The notes beneath the pieces were generated by a model. The model worked only from the letters and a program-made list of their open reading frames with translations, was not told where the DNA came from and did no database searches. The position numbers and the translations under genes were made by a program. Of a stretch of 64,000 bases of DNA, positions 38,802-48,675 are shown piece by piece. Source of the DNA: SURF-28 sp034521465 (GTDB taxonomy: Bacteria > Bacteroidota > Ignavibacteria > Ignavibacteriales > Melioribacteraceae). The stretch's first letter is position 1, and each line of letters starts with the position of its first letter. The stretch spans positions 372,001 to 436,000 of the forward strand of contig JAXHMN010000016.1 in the NCBI GenBank assembly GCA_034521465.1, read 5' to 3'.

Positions 38802-39578
38802 ATGAAACAAACTACACCAATACTAATCGACATTGACGGAGTGCTGAGATTGGGCGGCAAACCGGCTCCGGGTCTGTACGAGTTTTTTAATTTTTTAAAT
38901 GAAAAAAACCTCAATGCGTGTCTGGTCAGCAACACAACACTCACAACTTCAGAAGAGCAAAAGAAATTTTTTGAAGAACAAAAAATCGAATTAAACTTTC
39001 CAATTTTAACCGCCTCGGATGCGACTTATCAATATGTAAAAAAGAATTATAAACGAGCTGCAGTTTACTGCATCGATAAAGTAAAGAAGATTTTTGAAGA
39101 TGTGATAGATATGGATAATCCCGATGTTGTCGTAATAGGCGATATGGAGAAAGATTGGAATTACGAAATACTCACCGAAATATTTAGAAAAGTAAGAACC
39201 GGTGCGGATTTAATCGCGATGCAGAAAAACAGATATTGGAACACTCCGGAAGATGGATACTTGCTTGACGTTGGTCCATTTGTAGCTGCAATTGAATATG
39301 CAACCGAGAAGGAAGCAACGATAATCGGCAAACCATCTAAAATTTATTTTGATTCGGCTCTTAATTTAATTGACTCCTCAATCGAAGAACCGTTTATTAT
39401 GATTGGTGATGATATTGAAACCGACATCGGTGCAGCGCAAAAATACGGTGGTACGGGAATTTTGGTTTACACCGGGAAGACTCAATATCCACTTCCAAAA
39501 GAGAGTAAGATAAAACCGGATTATGAGGCAATGAATCTGCGTGAAGTTGTTGATTTGATCAATAATATAAAATTCTAA
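38802..39578 (+). CDS. HAD-IIA family phosphatase, NagD-like
   Basis: 258 residues from the ATG at 38802; an upstream TTG inside the repeat is unlikely. HAD motif I is LIDIDGVLR, motif II is in CLVSNTT, the Lys of motif III in IIGKPSKIYF, and motif IV in MIGDDIETDIGAAQ. The cap domain lies between motifs II and III (type IIA). Likely acts on a small phosphorylated metabolite; the substrate is unknown. Confidence 0.9.
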   Translation: MKQTTPILIDIDGVLRLGGKPAPGLYEFFNFLNEKNLNACLVSNTTLTTSEEQKKFFEEQKIELNFPILTASDATYQYVKKNYKRAAVYCIDKVKKIFEDVIDMDNPDVVVIGDMEKDWNYEILTEIFRKVRTGADLIAMQKNRYWNTPEDGYLLDVGPFVAAIEYATEKEATIIGKPSKIYFDSALNLIDSSIEEPFIMIGDDIETDIGAAQKYGGTGILVYTGKTQYPLPKESKIKPDYEAMNLREVVDLINNIKF

Positions 39579-39647
39579 AATATTTTAGACCGGCTTAGAT
39601 TTTTTGTAGACTGAGATCAGATTTCAAATAAATAGATGAGTTGAATT

Positions 39648-40358
39648 ATGTTTACAATAACCAAAAAATTTTCTACAATAATGTTTGCACTGCTCATAAT
39701 CTACGCAGCGGGAGACATGAAGTTTTCTCTCACAAAAAACAAAGATCAGACTCAAACCGGTGAAACGATTCAACTGCCGGATCCGAATATTAGCGGTTCT
39801 GTTTCAGTAGAAAATGCAATAAGTAAAAGAAGATCAGTTCGGAATTTCCAAAATAAGAGTTTAACACTTCAGCAGATATCTCAACTACTATGGTCTGCAC
39901 AGGGAATAACGAGTCGAGATGGATTAAGAGCCGCTCCATCAGCAGGCGCACTTTATCCGCTTGAGATTTATGTAGTTGCCGGTAATGTTGAAAATCTCGA
40001 CCCGGGAGTTTATCGATACATTCCGAAGCAAAATCAATTAATCAAAACAAGTGAGGGTGATAAGCGTAGTGAACTAGTTAGTGCAGCGTCAAACCAAGAG
40101 TGGATTGCAGATGCACCGGTGCTGTTTGTTTTCTCAGTAATTTATGAAAGAACAACCGGAAAATACGGGCAGCGAGGAATTCGTTATGTTCATATGGATA
40201 CCGGTTTTGCCGGTGAAAATTTATTTCTTCAAGCTGTTGCTTTGAATTTAAGTTCGGTTGTCGTAGGTGCGTTTCGTGATGAACAAGTTAAAAGAGTTTT
40301 ATTGTTAGACGAAAATGAAAATCCAATGATAATAATGCCGGTTGGCTACAAGAGGTAA
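39648..40358 (+). CDS. Exported SagB/ThcOx-type nitroreductase
   Basis: 236 residues. A signal-like N-terminus (TIMFALLIIYAAGDMK) is followed by SVENAISKRRSVRNFQNKSLTLQQISQLLWSAQG, PSAGALYPLEIYVVAG, DAPVLFVFSVIYERTTGKYGQRGIRYVHMDTGFAGENLFLQAVAL and VVGAFRDEQVKRVL. These are FMN-binding features of the SagB/ThcOx subfamily. SagB proteins oxidise azolines in peptide natural products, but many stand-alone members have no known substrate. It is followed one base later by the exported Pcm. Confidence 0.85.
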   Translation: MFTITKKFSTIMFALLIIYAAGDMKFSLTKNKDQTQTGETIQLPDPNISGSVSVENAISKRRSVRNFQNKSLTLQQISQLLWSAQGITSRDGLRAAPSAGALYPLEIYVVAGNVENLDPGVYRYIPKQNQLIKTSEGDKRSELVSAASNQEWIADAPVLFVFSVIYERTTGKYGQRGIRYVHMDTGFAGENLFLQAVALNLSSVVVGAFRDEQVKRVLLLDENENPMIIMPVGYKR

Positions 40359-40359
40359 C

Positions 40360-41046
40360 ATGATTAAGTATATAATAACATTTATATTTTTTTCGATTAC
40401 AATTTTTGGGCAAAGTAACTTTCATGAAGCACAAATAAAAATGGTAAATAACCAAATTGAAGCTCGTGGAATTGAACAACCCAATGTACTCGATGCCTTT
40501 CTCAATGTTGAAAGACATCAATTCGTTGCAGGCAATTATGTGAGTCGTGCCTATAGTGATTCGCCGCTTCCGATCGGTTACGGACAAACAATTTCGCAGC
40601 CATACATAGTTGCTTTTATGACCGAAGTAATTAAACCGGATTCAAGCGATGTTGTATTGGAAATCGGCACCGGTTCAGGATATCAAGCTGCAATACTTGC
40701 GGAAATTGTTAAGGAAGTTTATACAATAGAAATTATTACTGAGCTAGCCGAACAATCGAAAGAAAGATTATCTGCGTTAGGATACAGTAATGTTGAAGTC
40801 AAAAATGCTGACGGTTATTACGGATGGGAGGAACACGCACCTTTCGATGCAATTGTCGTAACAGCCGCTGCCGAATATATTCCGCCTCCGTTGATTGAAC
40901 AATTAAAAGATGGTGGCAAAATGATAATCCCGGTTGGTTCACCTTTTTTAACTCAGCGGCTGATGTTGGTTGAAAAAGAGAACGGAGAAACTAAAACAAC
41001 AAGTTTATTACCGGTAAGATTCGTTCCATTCACAAGAGGAAATTGA
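40360..41046 (+). CDS. pcm: Protein-L-isoaspartate O-methyltransferase with signal peptide
   Basis: 228 residues from the ATG at 40360 (AGAGG upstream). Methylates isoaspartyl residues in damaged proteins using SAM. Family motifs: GYGQTISQPYIVAFMTE, the SAM loop VLEIGTGSGYQAAILAE, VTAAAEYIPPPLIEQLKDGGKMIIPVG and QRLMLVEK. The N-terminus (IIKYIITFIFFSITIFGQ) reads as a signal peptide, unlike the classic cytoplasmic Pcm; some Bacteroidota-group copies are known to be exported. Confidence 0.92.
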   Translation: MIKYIITFIFFSITIFGQSNFHEAQIKMVNNQIEARGIEQPNVLDAFLNVERHQFVAGNYVSRAYSDSPLPIGYGQTISQPYIVAFMTEVIKPDSSDVVLEIGTGSGYQAAILAEIVKEVYTIEIITELAEQSKERLSALGYSNVEVKNADGYYGWEEHAPFDAIVVTAAAEYIPPPLIEQLKDGGKMIIPVGSPFLTQRLMLVEKENGETKTTSLLPVRFVPFTRGN

Positions 41047-41054
41047 AGTTTTAC

Positions 41055-41156
41055 TTTGCGCCCTTAGCGTTTAAAACTTTGCGCCCATTGCGAGGAACAT
41101 AGGCCGAGGTTCACGCAAAGAGCGCGAAGGAGTCGCTGAGAACGCAAAGGTGTATA
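41055..41156. repeat. Intergenic inverted repeat, TTTGCGCC family
   Basis: TTTGCGCCCTTAGCGTTTAA and TTCACGCAAAGAGCGCGAAGG...AACGCAAAGG form an imperfect inverted structure, related to 38743-38793. Confidence 0.65.
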
Positions 41157-41157
41157 A

Positions 41158-43533
41158 ATGCATAAAAGAATTCATATCGCGCTTGGACTGATTTCCGGTT
41201 CGCTCATTGCATTTCAAATTGTGTTGATGCAGATTCTCTCAATTACTCAATGGCATCACTTTGCATTTATGATCATCTCACTTGCGCTACTTGGATTTGG
41301 TGCATCCGGAACTGTTCTATCTTTGTTCAAAAATTGGTTCATTGATAGAAAGGAAATTGTTCTTCAACTTTCAATTCTGTTGTCGGGAGTGCTAATCGCA
41401 ATAACTGTTCCGCTATCACAATTTGATTTTTTTCGGTTCGATACTTTTTTGCTTTTTGCCGACGCTCAGCATATTCCCAAATTAATTTTTACGTATTTAC
41501 TTTTATTCATGCCATTCTTTACCGGTGCGCTCGGTATAGGACTAACTTTTGTAGTTTATTCTAAGGAGATTGGCAAACTTTACTTTTCGAATCTTGTCGG
41601 ATCGGGTTTGGGGGGATTGAGCGTTTTGATTATTCTATCTTTAGCCGAACCGATTAAAGCGCCAATTATAATATCTATTTTTCCTCTGATTGGCGGTTTA
41701 ATACTTCACTCGAAAAAAAACAAAATCTTTGTAACCGTTGTTGAAGTATTTCTTATTATAGTTGTTTTCGTCGGATTTTTTATCTCGTCTGAATTGCATA
41801 CATCGCAATATAAAAGTATCAGCAAAACTTTGGATCTACCCAGCGCGGAAGTAGTGCTCGAAAAGAACAGTCCGCATGGATTTATACAAGTAGTTGAGTC
41901 CGACGCATTGCGGTATGCGCCGGGATTAAGTCTGAAGTTTACCGGCGAGATTCCGGTTCGCAAAGCCGTGTTCAGCAACGGCAATTGGATCGGCCCGGTG
42001 CTCTCATCAAATGTTGGTGATTCAACCTTTGTACTCGATTTTACTACCGATGGATTGATTTACAAACTTATTGAACCCGGGAAAGCATTAATACTTAAAT
42101 CCGGAACCGGTGAAGATGTTATCCATGCAAAGAATCACGGTACAAAAAATATAACTGCGGTTGAACCAAACGGTGCGCTTAATTCGCTTCTGTTGAATGA
42201 ACTTGCCGGAGCGACAGATTCAATTTATCATCAAAAGGAAATAAAGCTAATTGAATTATCACCGCGTACATTTTTACAATCGAATAAAGAATCATACGAT
42301 ATAATAAAACTTCCGACACTCGGAGCTTTTGGCGGAACATCGGGAACCGGCGCCATTAATGAAGAGTACCTGCTTACAACAGAATCATTTGGATTAGTCT
42401 TCGATAGGTTAACTGATGAAGGATATTTCACCATCACAACTTGGCTAGATTATCCCTACAGAAATCCACTACGGTTGCTGGCAACAATTCTCGAAAGCTT
42501 AAAACACAAAAATATCAGCAACCCTGCCGAGCACATGATTTCAATTAGAAGTTGGAGTACGATCACATTTTTTATAAAGAAAGCGAAGTTGGATGAAACA
42601 GATGTAAGTTCGGTTCGAAACTTTTGTGATAAAATGAATTTTGACGTAGCTCTATTACCCGGAATTGCTGAAGAAGAAAGAACAAAATACAATCAACTGC
42701 AGGATGATAAGTTTTTCAGTTACATCGACACATTATTTACAACCGGAAAGAATAATTTTATAAATGATTATACTTTCCGAATATATCCGCCGACTGACAA
42801 CAAGCCATACTTTTCACAATTTTTAAGATGGAATAATCTCTCAGATATTGAAGAATATTTTGGTTCACAATCGATACCTTTTTTTGAACTTGGATACTTA
42901 ATTGTAATTATAACTTTTATACAAATTTTAGTTTTTTCATTTGCACTAATAATTCTGCCTCTTTTCAAACTTGGTATGCGGGGCGGTAATAAATTGTGGA
43001 CGATTCTTTACTTCAGCGGTCTCGGGATTGGTTACATGTTCATTGAAATTGTATTCATACAAAAATTTGTTCTTTACTTCGGCAGTCCGATTTACTCCGC
43101 ATCTGCTGTTATTAGTTTTATGCTAATTTGTTCTGGAGTTGGTAGTTTTTTATCGACTTATATTTCGAGCAAATCCAAAAATCTCTTCCTATTGCTGGGT
43201 GGAGTTATATTCTTACTTTTGATCTATACTTTTATATTAGATCCAATTTTGAATGCGACTCTTGGATATTCACTGTTAATTAAAGTGATAATAACATTTG
43301 TAATTATCGGCGCACCGGCTTTTTTGATGGGATTTCCTTTCCCGCTAGGCATCAAAAAACTTGGTGGATCATTTGAAGAACAAATTCCCTGGGCGTGGGG
43401 AATTAACGGATGTTTCTCGGTAATCAGTACTGCACTTGCTACAATTATTTCTATTGAACTTGGATTCTTTGCGGTGTTTATATTTGCTGCAGTAGCTTAT
43501 GGAATAGTTGTTGGAGTGAGTTTTTTCAATTAG
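41158..43533 (+). CDS. Membrane-embedded spermidine synthase-like protein
   Basis: 791 residues: an N-terminal block of about six helices (IALGLISGSLIAFQIVLMQILSITQWHHFAFMII), a soluble middle (about 240-540) and a C-terminal block of about six helices (GLGIGYMFIEIVFIQKFVLYFG...). The middle resembles a spermidine synthase-like Rossmann fold (ALILKSGTGEDVIHAKNHGTKNITAVEPN, then ESYDIIKLPTLGAFG), but the SAM-loop is ILKSGTGEDVI and the usual acidic substrate residues are not obvious. Such fused proteins occur in many phyla and lack a proven activity. Confidence 0.75.
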   Translation: MHKRIHIALGLISGSLIAFQIVLMQILSITQWHHFAFMIISLALLGFGASGTVLSLFKNWFIDRKEIVLQLSILLSGVLIAITVPLSQFDFFRFDTFLLFADAQHIPKLIFTYLLLFMPFFTGALGIGLTFVVYSKEIGKLYFSNLVGSGLGGLSVLIILSLAEPIKAPIIISIFPLIGGLILHSKKNKIFVTVVEVFLIIVVFVGFFISSELHTSQYKSISKTLDLPSAEVVLEKNSPHGFIQVVESDALRYAPGLSLKFTGEIPVRKAVFSNGNWIGPVLSSNVGDSTFVLDFTTDGLIYKLIEPGKALILKSGTGEDVIHAKNHGTKNITAVEPNGALNSLLLNELAGATDSIYHQKEIKLIELSPRTFLQSNKESYDIIKLPTLGAFGGTSGTGAINEEYLLTTESFGLVFDRLTDEGYFTITTWLDYPYRNPLRLLATILESLKHKNISNPAEHMISIRSWSTITFFIKKAKLDETDVSSVRNFCDKMNFDVALLPGIAEEERTKYNQLQDDKFFSYIDTLFTTGKNNFINDYTFRIYPPTDNKPYFSQFLRWNNLSDIEEYFGSQSIPFFELGYLIVIITFIQILVFSFALIILPLFKLGMRGGNKLWTILYFSGLGIGYMFIEIVFIQKFVLYFGSPIYSASAVISFMLICSGVGSFLSTYISSKSKNLFLLLGGVIFLLLIYTFILDPILNATLGYSLLIKVIITFVIIGAPAFLMGFPFPLGIKKLGGSFEEQIPWAWGINGCFSVISTALATIISIELGFFAVFIFAAVAYGIVVGVSFFN

Positions 43534-43676
43534 ATTATAAAAGCATATGATTAATTGAAGTAAAAAATAAATAATTGTCTGAAGTATCAATAAAAAATAA
43601 TAATAGTTAATTCTACTTGTTAAAAATTATTATATTTAATTTATTTCTATAGTTTAATCAGTTATATGGAGTTTAT

Positions 43677-44534
43677 ATGTCACCTAAAGGTCCAGAGTTT
43701 CTAAAGTTTTTCATTCCTTTAATAGATGTTCTTAAAGAAAATGGTGGCTCCGCAACAGTATCTGAAGCGACTGATTTAGTGCTTGAAAAGTTAAACATCC
43801 CGGAGAAAGAACAAGAGGTTACAATAAAATCTGGTGGGTCGCGCGTTAGAAATCAAGTTGCATGGGCAAGAAATTATCTTGTTCAATATGGATTGTTAGA
43901 TTCATCGCAAAGAGGAATTTGGAGTTTGACATCAAACGGGTTTAAAATAAAATTAGATAAAGAAAAAGTGTATGAGATATTTAAGGAAGTCCAAAAGAAA
44001 TATTCAAAAAAACAGAAAAGGAAATCGACTAAAAATGAAAAATCAAGGCAAGAGGAAGATTCAATAGGCAACGAAGATTATAAGATTGAATTGCTTGACC
44101 TTCTTAAGTCACTTTCTCCTAGTGGTTTTGAAAGGTTAAGTCAGAGACTTCTTAGAGAAGCAGGATTTCAGAATGTTGTAGTTACAGGGAAATCTGGAGA
44201 TGGTGGAATAGATGGTGTAGGTATTCTTCAAATAAATCCATTAGTTAGTTTTAAGGTGATGTTTCAATGTAAAAGATTTCAAAAATCTGTATCTGCTTCA
44301 CAAATTAGAGATTTTCGTGGTACGATTTTAGGACGTGCTGAAAAAGGTATTTTTATAACGACTGGTAGCTTTACAAGCTCTGCAAGTGAAGAGGCAAGAA
44401 GAGAGGGTGTTATTCCAATTGAGTTAGTAGATGGTGAAAAACTGGTTGACATGTTTGAAAAACTTGAAATAGGTCTTCGACCAGTAAAAACTTATGAAGT
44501 TATTCAAGAATTTTTTGAGCCATTTAGAGTATAA
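43677..44534 (+). CDS. mrr: Mrr-type restriction endonuclease
   Basis: 285 residues. An N-terminal winged-helix domain (residues 1-100: PLIDVLKENGGSATVSEATDLVLEKL...RVRNQVAWARNYLVQYGLLDSSQRGIWSLT) precedes the catalytic domain (about 140-270) with LSPSGFERLSQRLLREAGFQNVVVTGKSGDGGIDG and FQCKRF, the D-x(n)-QxK core. These type IV enzymes cut methylated foreign DNA. A charged linker (KKYSKKQKRKSTK) separates the two. Its start lies in an AT-rich spacer; an insertion sequence follows 24 bases downstream. Confidence 0.92.
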   Translation: MSPKGPEFLKFFIPLIDVLKENGGSATVSEATDLVLEKLNIPEKEQEVTIKSGGSRVRNQVAWARNYLVQYGLLDSSQRGIWSLTSNGFKIKLDKEKVYEIFKEVQKKYSKKQKRKSTKNEKSRQEEDSIGNEDYKIELLDLLKSLSPSGFERLSQRLLREAGFQNVVVTGKSGDGGIDGVGILQINPLVSFKVMFQCKRFQKSVSASQIRDFRGTILGRAEKGIFITTGSFTSSASEEARREGVIPIELVDGEKLVDMFEKLEIGLRPVKTYEVIQEFFEPFRV

Positions 44535-44550
44535 GTTGAATAGGCTATTC

Positions 44551-44558
44551 AAATATCT
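44551..44558. repeat. 8-base target-site duplication, left
   Basis: AAATATCT directly abuts the left inverted repeat of the insertion sequence and is repeated at 45988-45995. Confidence 0.85.
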
Positions 44559-45987
44559 GGATCACCGGATTTTTGGGTGGCAAAAGAATAAATTAACTTG
44601 AGAGAAAAACAATAGGATTAAATGGAAAACTTAAAAGAGTTGGCAGAGTTAATATTACCTGAGGGGATATTAGAATATTTTGAATATACAGGCTACGAGA
44701 CAATAGAAAAAGAAATAACAATAAGTTTAGTTGAAAAGAATAAAGTACCACAGCTCCCAGATAAATATAGAGATAGACGAATAAGGCAAAAAGGCTTTAA
44801 GCAAATCACAATAAACGATTTTCCGATAAGAGGTAAGAAAGTCAGATTGTTATTGCGCAGAAGAGTTTGGCAGATAGAAGGAGAAACGGAACTCTACAAA
44901 AAAGAAATTCCCTCACAAATATTTCCGGGCACAAAATTATCAAAAGATTTTGCAGATTTTTTAAAGGAAGAGATTGAAAAAAGACCGATAGAAATATCGA
45001 CAGTCGCCCGAGCAAATAAGTTAAAAGCAAATACATTAGAGAAACAATACAAAAATGTACTATCGACCTACAGTCAATTTAAGAGAGATCAAAGAGAACA
45101 AATATCAAAAGAATCATTTGTATACCCAGAGAATTTTCGAGAGGATATGGCAATAGATGAGACAGGCTTGATCAACGGAGAATTATATACGATAGTAATA
45201 AATAAGACTGCCAAAGGGAAAAAGGGATCACTTGCAGCAATAATCAAAGGTACGAAATCCTCAATAATCACAAGGGAAATAACAGAATCGGTAGGCTTTG
45301 AAAAGTTAGTAAAGATAAAAGAAATAACCTTGGATTTATCGAATTCTATGGATTGGTCGGTACGTCAAATAGCGCCGAATGGAATCCATACTTATGATAG
45401 ATTTCACGTACAGAAGATAGTAAGCGATGCAGTCCAAACATTACGAATAAGGTTAAGATGGCAAGCTATAGAAGAAGAAAATGAAGCTCTGTTAAAAGCC
45501 AAAGAATTAAAAGTAAAATATGAGTCCAAGGTATTTCGTAATGGAGATAGTAGAAAACAGTTATTAGCCCGAAGCAGATATTTTTTATTTAAGCCGTCAA
45601 ATAAATGGACAGATACCCAGAGACAAACATCTGAGATATTGTTCAAAGAATATCCCGAGCTTTTAGAATCATATAATTTGTCAATGTATTTTCGCAATTG
45701 TTATGAAAACAAAAATAAAACAAACAGCTTTGAGCAATGGATAAAAAAAGTAGAAACCACGAGTTTGAGAGAGATGAAAATAGCAGCAGAAACAATAAAA
45801 CGAAATCTAGGTGGAATAAAGAATTACTTTCATAACCGAGCCACTAATGCTGCAATAGAGAGTTTTCATTCAAAACTAAAATTGTTCAGACAAAGAATTA
45901 GAGGTGTCGTTGATAAAGATTATTTCTTTTTCAGAATCATCCAATACTTTGCTTGATATCTTTTGCCACCTATTTATCCGGTGAGCC
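44559..45987 (+). mobile_element. Complete ISL3-type insertion sequence
   Basis: 1,429 bases. Terminal inverted repeats of 29 bases: left 44559-44587 (starts GGATCACCGGAT) and right 45959-45987 (reverse reads GGCTCACCGGAT), both ending GGTGGCAAAAGA. An 8-base duplication AAATATCT flanks it. The transposase frame is intact. Ends beginning GG and an 8-base duplication fit the ISL3 family. Confidence 0.9.
44622..45956 (+). CDS. tnp: ISL3-family transposase
   Basis: 444 residues, intact. Catalytic Asp in MAIDETG (about residue 179), a second Asp in LDLSNSMDWSV or YDRFHVQKIV (about 268), and Glu in NAAIESFHSKLKLFRQRIRGV near the end, which is the DDE core of ISL3-type transposases. A Lys/Arg-rich N-terminal half should bind DNA. 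The only gene of the element. Codon use is even more A-rich than its neighbours, in line with recent transfer. Confidence 0.92.
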   Translation: MENLKELAELILPEGILEYFEYTGYETIEKEITISLVEKNKVPQLPDKYRDRRIRQKGFKQITINDFPIRGKKVRLLLRRRVWQIEGETELYKKEIPSQIFPGTKLSKDFADFLKEEIEKRPIEISTVARANKLKANTLEKQYKNVLSTYSQFKRDQREQISKESFVYPENFREDMAIDETGLINGELYTIVINKTAKGKKGSLAAIIKGTKSSIITREITESVGFEKLVKIKEITLDLSNSMDWSVRQIAPNGIHTYDRFHVQKIVSDAVQTLRIRLRWQAIEEENEALLKAKELKVKYESKVFRNGDSRKQLLARSRYFLFKPSNKWTDTQRQTSEILFKEYPELLESYNLSMYFRNCYENKNKTNSFEQWIKKVETTSLREMKIAAETIKRNLGGIKNYFHNRATNAAIESFHSKLKLFRQRIRGVVDKDYFFFRIIQYFA

Positions 45988-45995
45988 AAATATCT
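45988..45995. repeat. 8-base target-site duplication, right
   Basis: AAATATCT, identical to 44551-44558. Confidence 0.85.
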
Positions 45996-46114
45996 AGTGG
46001 GACGAACAAAATATTTACTGCTGGTGTAAGTTTTCCTCATACCGCCACTTCCACAAAATTTTTTATATTGCGAACCAATTCTTTTTTCAAAACTATTAGA
46101 GAGGATTAGATAAA

Positions 46115-48152
46115 ATGTTAAAAAAGCTTTTTGTATTTCTGGTAATACTTGGGGGAGTTTATTTTGCACAAGAAAAATTATTTCAGCCGCACGATGTTTT
46201 TAGAACAAACTCAGTTGGGTTAACAGAAGTTTCACCTGATGAAAATTACGCTGCTTTTACTTTACGAGTTCCGCGTCCGTTTGATGATAAACCCGGATCG
46301 GCTTACAACGAGCTTTACCTTTATAACTATTCCGATGGAACAGTTCAACCGCTTTTAACTGACAGTATTTCAGTAGGCGATGTAGGTTGGACCCGAGATT
46401 CAAAGTACGTGTCTTTTACTGCTAAGTTTAATGATGACAAAAAGTCACAACTTTACTTACTGTCACTTGACGGAAAAGATACTATAAGAGTAACCGATTC
46501 TAAAACTACCGTAATAGATTACCAGTGGCATCCATTGGGAAACAAAGTAGCTTATATGGCTGCTGAATATAAACCAAAACCGGTTCATGAAAAACTAGGT
46601 TTTGAAGCTGAAGTTTTTGAGGAAGATATACCTCGAAGATTTTTACTTCTGCTCAACAGAGAAACCGGAGAGGTTGATACTCTAAATGAAGAGGGAGCAG
46701 TTTATGATTTTGCATGGAGTCCCGACGGTAGTTCCATTGCGGCAGCTATTGCTCCAAATAATTTGGTTGATGATTCTTACATGTTCAAACGCCTTTATCA
46801 GATCAATCCAGACACGAAAGAGATCACAAAAATAGTTGATAACCCCGGTAAACTCGGTGATTTTTCTTGGAGTCCCGACGGTAAACATTTAGCGTTTGTT
46901 TCCGCCGCCGATAAGAATGATGCTGTTGACGGAACTATGTTCATTTGCGAAGTACCAAACGATAAAGAATTTACCGAGCTTAAAAATTACTCGAAAGATT
47001 TTATTGGTTCTGTAACTCATGTTGATTGGCTGGACAACGAGACTGTACTCTTTGTCTCAGAAGAAGGAGTTTACACGACACTTCGAAAACAAAAAGTTGG
47101 AAGCGATGAAAGCGAATTACTAATTGAAGCCGGCGAGGTAACCTTTAAATCAATTTCCAAAGCTGATGATAAAATTGTTTTTGCCGGTGAAACACCTAAA
47201 CATCCCGATGAGCTTTTCACATATTCGTTAAAAGAAAATTCAATCACTCGTAATACTTATCACAATAAATGGTTAAACGATCTCAAACTTGCCGATCAAG
47301 TAAGAATAGAATATGAAGCATCCGATGGATTAATGATCGAAGGACTGCTTTTCTTCCCGGTTAATTATGAAGAAGGCAAAACTTATCCAATGATAACATA
47401 TATCCACGGCGGACCTGAATCAACAAATAGTCTTGGTTGGAATACCGGTTATAACAGATGGGGACAATCAGCGGCAGCTAAAGGGTTTTTCGTTTTCATG
47501 CCGAATTACAGAGCAGGTTCGGGAAGAGGTTATGAGTTTACGATGGAAGGTTTTGCCGATGCCGGCGGAAGAGAGTTCATTGATGTCCTTGACGGAATAG
47601 ATTATTTAGTTGAGCTGGGTTATGTTGACAGAGACAGAGTCGGAATCGGCGGCGGTTCTTACGGCGGATATTTTTCTGCTTGGGCAGCCAGTAAGCATTC
47701 CGAACATTTTGCAGCAGCGGTTAGTTTTGTCGGAATCGGGAATCAACTTGTCAAAAGAAATACAACTGATATTCCATGGGAATCTTATTTAGTTCATTGG
47801 GGATATTGGGTTAATGAAGATCCGATGGCTGTATATGACCGCAGTCCTGTAAAATATGCAGAACAGATGAACACCCCGCTTTTAATTTTACACGGTAAGA
47901 ATGATCCACGCGTACATCCATCCCAAAGTTTAGAAATGTACCGTGCTTTCAAAATTGAGAGGCAGCGCACCGGTTAGATTAGTCTGGTATCCCGATGAAG
48001 GGCACGGCAACAGAAAAAATGTAAATCGTCTCGATTATCACTTAAGAACTTTGGATTGGTTTGAATATTACCTGAAAGGTGATAATCCAAAAGAGAGTAA
48101 GCCCTCAGATGAAATTGAGTATAATTTAGATTACTTTGATTCTATAAAATAA
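46115..48152 (+). CDS. Exported S9 (DPP IV/acylaminoacyl-peptidase-like) peptidase, one frame break
   Basis: About 678 residues. Short signal peptide (FVFLVILGGVYFAQ), a TolB-like beta-propeller (residues about 40-380 with SPDEN, SPDGS, SPDGK repeats), then the hydrolase domain with Ser in GGGSYGGYFSAW, Asp in HGKNDPRVHPSQS and His in DEGHGN. The break near 47952 lies in TTCAAAATTGAG; one A fewer joins YRAFK to LRGSAPVRLVWYPDEGHGN, and total length mod 3 agrees. It degrades peptides in the periplasm. Confidence 0.92.
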
Positions 48153-48169
48153 AATTCTAACCAATTTAT

Positions 48170-48207
48170 GAATCGGCAGCTTTAAAAAATAGATAGACTG
48201 CCGATTC
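48170..48207. terminator. Hairpin after the S9 peptidase
   Basis: 10-bp stem GAATCGGCAG/CTGCCGATTC with an 18-base loop. No T run follows, so termination is only likely, not sure. Confidence 0.5.
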
Positions 48208-48321
48208 AAATTAAATCGCCATCCTCAGTTAAATTTGGAAAAAATAACAAATCTTTGTAATATATTATAAACCTACACTACTGATAAGATATTGTTAGGC
48301 ATATTCAAAAGAGAAAGGTTT

Positions 48322-48675
48322 ATGAAATTCAAGTTACCCTTATTGTTTCTAATAATAGTATTTTTATTCGGTTGTATCGATAATAAAAAACATGCAAGAA
48401 GTTGTGGTGTTTCTCCTTCTTTATACCAACTTGAAGACGCAAAAGAATTGCGTTCAATATTTCTTAATGAACTTAATATGATTTCAGCAATCGATACTTT
48501 GGGAGGAGGTGAAGGAGGAAACCAATCATTTTTTATATATGCAATATTAGATTCATCTTATAATCATAATAATACATCTTCAATAGGCAAAATTGCATTA
48601 AAAAATTGGAAATCAACCCACCAAATTTATAATAAAATACTTCCTTATTTTGGTGGTAATCGTTTTAGTGTCTGA
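48322..48675 (+). CDS. Lipoprotein of unknown function
   Basis: 117 residues from the ATG at 48322 (AGAAAGG upstream); the TTG at 48292 would add ten residues before the signal. LPLLFLIIVFLFGC is a signal peptide with lipobox LFGC at Cys 17-18. The mature part (ELRSIFLNELNMISAIDTLGGGEGGNQSFFIYAILDSS) has no recognised domain. Confidence 0.6.
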   Translation: MKFKLPLLFLIIVFLFGCIDNKKHARSCGVSPSLYQLEDAKELRSIFLNELNMISAIDTLGGGEGGNQSFFIYAILDSSYNHNNTSSIGKIALKNWKSTHQIYNKILPYFGGNRFSV

